A stretch of DNA of 64,000 nucleotides from Talinum fruticosum (taxonomy: Eukaryota > Streptophyta > Magnoliopsida > Caryophyllales > Talinaceae), in the NCBI GenBank assembly GCA_021018815.1, contig JAITYX010000026.1, positions 5,084,001-5,148,000 of the forward strand. The letters are read 5' to 3'. Below are positions 60,017 through 64,000 of this stretch, piece by piece (the first letter of the stretch is position 1; each line of letters opens with the position of its first letter). The position numbers and the translations under genes are program-made. The notes below the pieces were generated by a model. That model had not been told where the DNA came from, ran no database searches, and saw only the letters and a list, made by a program, of their open reading frames with translations.

Positions 60017-60102
60017 GTGAGCTAATTGGCTTAAACCTCTTTATTTTCTAATTTAGAGTAACTCTTTAACCAAAATCTTACTGGATTTTGTCTTATACAA
60101 AG
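60017..60102 (+). other. Intron 1 of PMD gene, cassette 3
   Basis: GTGAGCTAATTGG donor and TTATACAAAG acceptor. Removing it joins NL to ARFEVVEP in phase 0. It is homologous to 47887-47971. Confidence 0.6.
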
Positions 60103-60434
60103 GCTCGATTCGAAGTAGTGGAGCCATTCCTAAATTTATGGAGACATGGGAGAAGAGGCACTTTCGTCTTGAGAATATCATGTACAATGCTGGGTTTGGA
60201 CATCTCTACATTGCTTTAAATCATCTTACTGATAGGAGGGAGAGAGATCTCATTATAGCCATTAGTGAGTGCTTATTGGACTCTACCAACACGTTCCACC
60301 GTCCCTTTGGTGAGATGACAATAACTCCTTTTAATTTTGCTATTTTATCCGGTTTGGGCTTTAAGGGGGAACCTTTAGCCTATGATTAGAATTTGTACAA
60401 GAATTGTGACTATCTCCGTCACGTCACCTTTTTG

Positions 60435-61075
60435 GTCCCGTTGCATAAGAGTCTTCATTAAAAAGTAATAATACATTAATAAACAAACACCCGACAAGGA
60501 CTCATTAATCGCCAAGCGGGCGGAAGCGGCAAGGAGTCTTCTACGCGTCATCATCAAAGTCGTCATCAAAGATATAATTCCCGAAGTCATCCAAGATAGA
60601 CGTAGAGAATCGACCACCTTCATCACCTCGATAGGAACTACCTCCTTGGTACCGGGATTGAGAAGCCTCATAGGTCGGACCACTACAAGAAGACCGAGGG
60701 AAATAAAGAGGGTTCTGTGATGATCGAAGGCTTGCAAGGGAAAAATGTTCAAGCTCTCCTTCCCGCATCGGAAGTACTAGGCCTAGAAGGGCTAGGTCCT
60801 GCATCGGACGCACTCCTATGATGAGCACGCTGCAAAGAACGTCGTGACGAACCTTGTTTAGCATTACTACTAGAAGGCCTTTGTTGTTCGGGAGCTTGAG
60901 ATGGTGTTTCGAGTACACCAGGAAGACTATTGATAGAAGGTGCTCTAGATCGACGCCTCTAGAAGATCAAAATAAGCGACTAGTAAATCTCTAAAAGTTC
61001 GATGAGATTAGCACTATACTAATCATGGATTTACTCGAAAAGTAGGGAAGGATCGTCGGTGTACTAATTGCGAGT
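60435..61075 (-). pseudogene. Inverted C-terminal block of the PMD gene
   Basis: Read on the minus strand this matches 51230-51830: intron 2 region, then a Ser-rich exon with FSLASLRSSQNPLYFPRSS, PTYEASQSRYQGGSSYRGDE and an acidic DDDFDDDA end. It has been flipped relative to the exons on either side. Confidence 0.6.
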
Positions 61076-61369
61076 GGTTGATCTATCAAAATGTAGCTGT
61101 GGTTGTATGAATATTTCCCACATCTCTCTCCCGGTTCAATAAATCAACCCGTATTCTCGGTGTATCGCATCATGGGCTAAAGTCTATCATGAACGTCCCA
61201 ACATACATGGAATAGACTTTCTTAGATGAGCCCTCAACCGTGTAAACTCGAGTACTAAAACGTGTTGGGCCCAAGTCGTGGTCGGCGCCGGCCATGCATG
61301 AATCTGCGGGATTTGTGATTGCTCGGTGTACCAATTGCGGTGGGAGTCGAAGAACTTTAGAAAAACACC

Positions 61370-61377
61370 TATAAATA
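61370..61377 (+). promoter_or_regulatory. TATA-like box of DUF7745-like gene, cassette 3
   Basis: TATAAATA lies 53 bp before the ATG at 61423. The spacing is shorter than in cassettes 1 and 2. Confidence 0.5.
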
Positions 61378-61422
61378 TGTTAACCAGCACCATATCTCTT
61401 TCTTACATTCAAAAATAGAACC

Positions 61423-63004
61423 ATGAAGTACATGGCTGAGTTAACCCGGTGGATGCATGAGATAAGTAACATGGATAGGTGCAGGTTAACCAATTATGGG
61501 CTGAATTTCTTATTCGACATTCGCCAGGTGAAGATCTATTGGCCTTTGTTAACGGCTGTTGTAGCCTCTTGGGGTCATCACCACCATGTCTTTAGGTTCA
61601 AGGATAAGGAAGCTGTGCCCTCTGCCTAAAGAATTTGATGCCATACTAGGCGGTTTCGGGCGAATAAAACCAGTTGTTCCCAAATCCTCATAAAATCCTC
61701 ATGAGAAATACAAATACTTATTGAAGCCGAGCAATAAGAGTCTAGGGTGGATTCTTATTGGGGATCGGGTGAGTTTGATTAACTCGATGAAGCATTACCG
61801 AAACATGCATGCATATGTCGAATTCATTATCATCCCGAGACAGACAAGCCATTATCACTTGCATGATAGGTGGATTTTTGCTAGTGGGGGTCACAAGGAC
61901 TTGGCACCAGTAGCTCTACTAAGCCTGGTGGAACAGGTTAGAGAATTATTGTTCCATAACTCCACTAATAGTAGCTGAAACAATAATTGGCTTAGGCGAG
62001 TTGTAGTCAATGCTTGAATAGAACTTCCTACAATGAAAGGAAGCAAACAACTATAAAGCTGGTCGACGGCGCCGACCATAAGGTGGCGGTCCGATGCTCG
62101 ATAAAAGGCCAAGGAGCCTCGGGTTCACACTAAAAAAACTTAACTTCGTTCATGCTTCTTATGTCGCTAATTATAATTATTTCGATTTTGCTCCTATTTG
62201 GTCGAAAAAGTTAGAATTTGACCGTGCGGGACATTAATATTTAATTTTGCATCCGTGATGTGCGGATCTATTTAATGGAACATCTAAAGCTCATTGATGC
62301 TCCTCACGAAGTTGGACATATAACCAGCGACTCACTTTTGCCAGTGAAAACAAAAACCGGTGGTAGCCGATTACCGGCCTCCCGATGCGAAGGGTATCTT
62401 AGAAATCATAGTAACAAACTCCTATGGTATGTTAAACACTAGAAGGTGTCCCGGTTCAAAACGCATACTTGCACAACACCCGTACATACGCCTACTTGGC
62501 TTAGAAGAGAGCACGTATTACTTCCCTAATCGTGTGTTACGGCAAATGGGTAAGAACAAGTAAACCTCTATTGGATTGTATTCGGCCAGCGAACCTTTGA
62601 CTTCTTTAGAGGCCATTGTAACTCCAAACGGACCGGTTCGTGGCCCGAATACTTGGAAAGGTCTCCCCAAGCTGCTGACTCCTACGAGACTTACTAATAC
62701 CTAACAAAGTTGCGAACGATACTATTTCTCCCTATTATCTAAAGTGGATAATAGAAGTAGATCCCGAGCGACGAAAGGCACTGAGACTCGGAAAGATGAA
62801 TCCTAAAGAAGTCGTCCATGTTGTTGCCCCTCTCCAAATTTGTGAAATAAACCCTTGGATGGCTACACACGCCCATCGAAGAGAAACGTAGCCAGAGAAA
62901 TTGAAGAAAGGAGGGCCCGCCGAATCCAAGACCTAAAGGTACGCACCCGAGATGAAAGAGCCGAGTGTAGCGATCCTAAAGGAAAGAAAGTAAAAATAGA
63001 CTAA
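61423..63004 (+). pseudogene. DUF7745-like gene, cassette 3 (best preserved)
   Basis: Starts MKYMAELTRWMHEISNMDRC; this is the only copy with the early reading frame open for 68 codons. It continues LNFLFDIRQVKIYWPLL and ASWGHHHHVFRFKDKE (61500-61610), the 'W....H.F.F.D.E' pattern I associate with DUF7745. After a one-base shift come KEFDAILGGF and KPSNKSLGWILIGDRVSLIN (61721-61790), DRWIFASGGHKDLAPVALLSLVEQ (61860-61940), ESTYYFPNRVLRQMGKNK (62500-62562) and the basic end EIEERRARRIQDLK...KGKKVKID to the stop at 63004. It lies on the strand opposite to the gypsy integrase that begins 460 bp downstream. The function is unknown; frameshifts make it a pseudogene as read. The family call is moderate. 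Confidence 0.55.
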
Positions 63005-63463
63005 GGCTTAGCCTCTTAGGATATAATAAAAGAAAAGGAAGATGAGTTTTTCCTCTTTAGAATAGTGTTTATTTTTTATTAGGTATGTATTTAGGTAAGT
63101 AGTAGGCTTACATTGAATAAATGTAATTATCATGCTCTACTTTCATATCTTTGTCGTTTACTTAGAGGTAGAAATAAAAACGGATAAAGCTGGATCGCCT
63201 CATTGGACTGTCCTAAAAAAAAAAGTAATAACAGATTGCCTAATTATGCCATCTAGCAAATAAATGAACTAGGGAAAACCAAAATAAAAGGAGAAAACCA
63301 TGGCACGGCCAGCCCACCGTTGATCGGGTGGTGGCCGGCGCCTACCTTGGCCTAACATGATTGGGCTGGGCTCGGCCTACTACCTAGGAGCATGCTAGGC
63401 ATAATACTTCTTCAACCGATCTAAATTGGAGAAGCTGGAAAATCTCTTCTCTGTCCAAATCAA
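63005..63463. other. Spacer between antisense cassette and gypsy pol
   Basis: 3' region shared by the convergent DUF7745-like gene (+) and the gypsy integrase (-). The first 250 bases parallel 44215-44480. No coding frame. Confidence 0.45.
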
Positions 63464-64000
63464 TTAATTTTGATGCTCGCTGAGTAAAATCTGATTAAGT
63501 ATAGATGGGCCTTGCCAATTGGGCTTAAACTTTCTTCGCGGATCCTGAATTGGTGCTCTTATCTCTTTAAGGACAAAATCCCCAATTTGTAAGTGTCGAG
63601 GCTTAACCTTCTTATTAAATGCCCTAGATATACGAGTTTGGTATATTTGGACATTATGTAAGGCGTTGAGGTGCCTCTCATCTAATAATACTAACTCCTC
63701 ATAACGTGCTTTTGGCCCATTCAGCTTCTTGAATTTGGCTCTCAGCAATTATCCCTAATAAAGGAATGGCAATCTCAATTAAAAGGGCTACTTTCATGCC
63801 ATAAACTAAAGAATAAGGCGTTGTTCCCGTAGAGGCTATAATAGAAGTTCTATAACCCCACAAAGCGAAAGCCAATTTATCTAGCCAATCTTTATAAGTA
63901 AGCTGCCATTTTCTCCACTATCCTCTCGAATATTCTTATTAGCGGCCTCAATTGCTCCATTGATTTGAGGGCGATATGGGGAAGATTTGTGATGTTGGAT
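63464..64000 (-). pseudogene. G2 gypsy integrase C-terminal part (runs off the window)
   Basis: Minus-strand Ty3/gypsy pol. Near 63925-64000 is the third catalytic block, with INGAIEAANKNI containing the glutamate of the DDE triad. At 63464-63748 is the C-terminal domain: KKLNGPKARYEELVLLDERH, RAFNKKVKPRHLQIGDFVL and RRKFKPNWQGPSIL, the GPY/F-like module. Between them a stretch with stops (about 63750-63910) carries frameshifts. 'GAIEAANKNI' and 'F.PNW.GP' are typical of Tat-type elements. The upstream pol lies beyond the window. Together with the 3' LTR at 55840-57692 this shows that the antisense PMD and DUF7745-like genes sit between pol and the 3' LTR of one element. Confidence 0.78.

Larger units (their letters stand above)
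59855..61260 (+). pseudogene. Plant mobile domain (PMD) gene, cassette 3 (rearranged)
   Basis: Starts MPRRKAHPTRRTKAESLTRD at 59855, with TATAAAAG upstream. Exon 1 continues EREWRTQSEWNLSDLP to 60016. An intron of 86 bp follows (60017-60102, GTGAG donor, CAAAG acceptor). Exon 2 has ARFEVVEP, then METWEKRHFRLENIMYNAGF (60138-60197), a DLIIAISECLLDSTNTFH stretch and RPFGEMTITPFNFAILSGLG (to about 60355). This is the canonical start of the plant mobile domain: the tryptophan-rich entry, the 'AGF' turn and 'TFH.P.GEMTIT'. One base is missing between FEVVEP and METW. After 60395 the gene is scrambled: the C-terminal exon block lies inverted at about 60435-61075, then a piece of the middle runs forward at 61085-61258. 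It lies antisense within gypsy element G2. Confidence 0.66.

Overview
The window looks like repeat-dense nuclear heterochromatin from a flowering plant, probably a eudicot. The evidence is plant-type Ty1/copia and Ty3/gypsy LTR retrotransposons, primer sites related to plant initiator tRNA-Met, plant mobile domain (PMD) and DUF7745-like genes, and a probable endogenous pararetrovirus relic. The species cannot be named from the sequence. I see no host gene outside the mobile elements, and no rRNA, tRNA, CRISPR array or prokaryotic feature. Nearly every coding region is broken by stops and frameshifts.

Left end (1-7.35 kb): a minus-strand caulimovirid-like reverse transcriptase/RNase H relic (about 0.4-1.77 kb); a 3.2-kb solo LTR (2368-5551) flanked by a 5-bp duplication CAACT; and a worn copia relic E0 (5751-7355).

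Copia block (7356-37093): three large minus-strand elements of one SIRE/Maximus-like family. E1 starts at 7356. E2 (17212-28056) is complete and has inserted into the right LTR of E1, leaving the duplication TTATG on both sides. The rest of that E1 LTR (28062-28394) abuts E3 (28395-37093), which has lost its left LTR. Each element reads, on the minus strand, 5' LTR - PBS - gag-pol - extra ORF - PPT - 3' LTR. The extra ORF lies after pol, in the position of an envelope-like gene, and resembles the 'putative plant transposon protein' (Transposase_32) type followed by a basic/acidic coiled-coil tail.

Gypsy block (37094-64000): rearranged Tat-like elements. G1 (+) keeps a tandem-repeat leader, gag and 3' LTR. 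G3 (-) and G2 (-) keep 3' LTRs and polypurine tracts. Between pol and the 3' LTR of these minus-strand elements lies a two-gene cassette on the opposite strand: a PMD gene with at least two introns, then a DUF7745-like gene. A TATA-like box precedes the ATG of all three DUF7745-like copies and of the one PMD copy that keeps its start. The cassette occurs at about 41.7-44.2, 47.8-53.1 and 59.7-63.0 kb. It is the most interesting system here: antisense passenger genes whose introns can survive retrotransposition because the element's genomic RNA is the opposite strand.

Three further copia LTRs lie in the gypsy block: a plus-strand partial LTR in the G3 LTR (44557-45956), a minus-strand LTR plus an integrase scrap in a PMD gene (48319-50103), and a plus-strand solo LTR (58135-59512) with a perfect ACATG duplication. 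The nesting gives a relative order of insertions.
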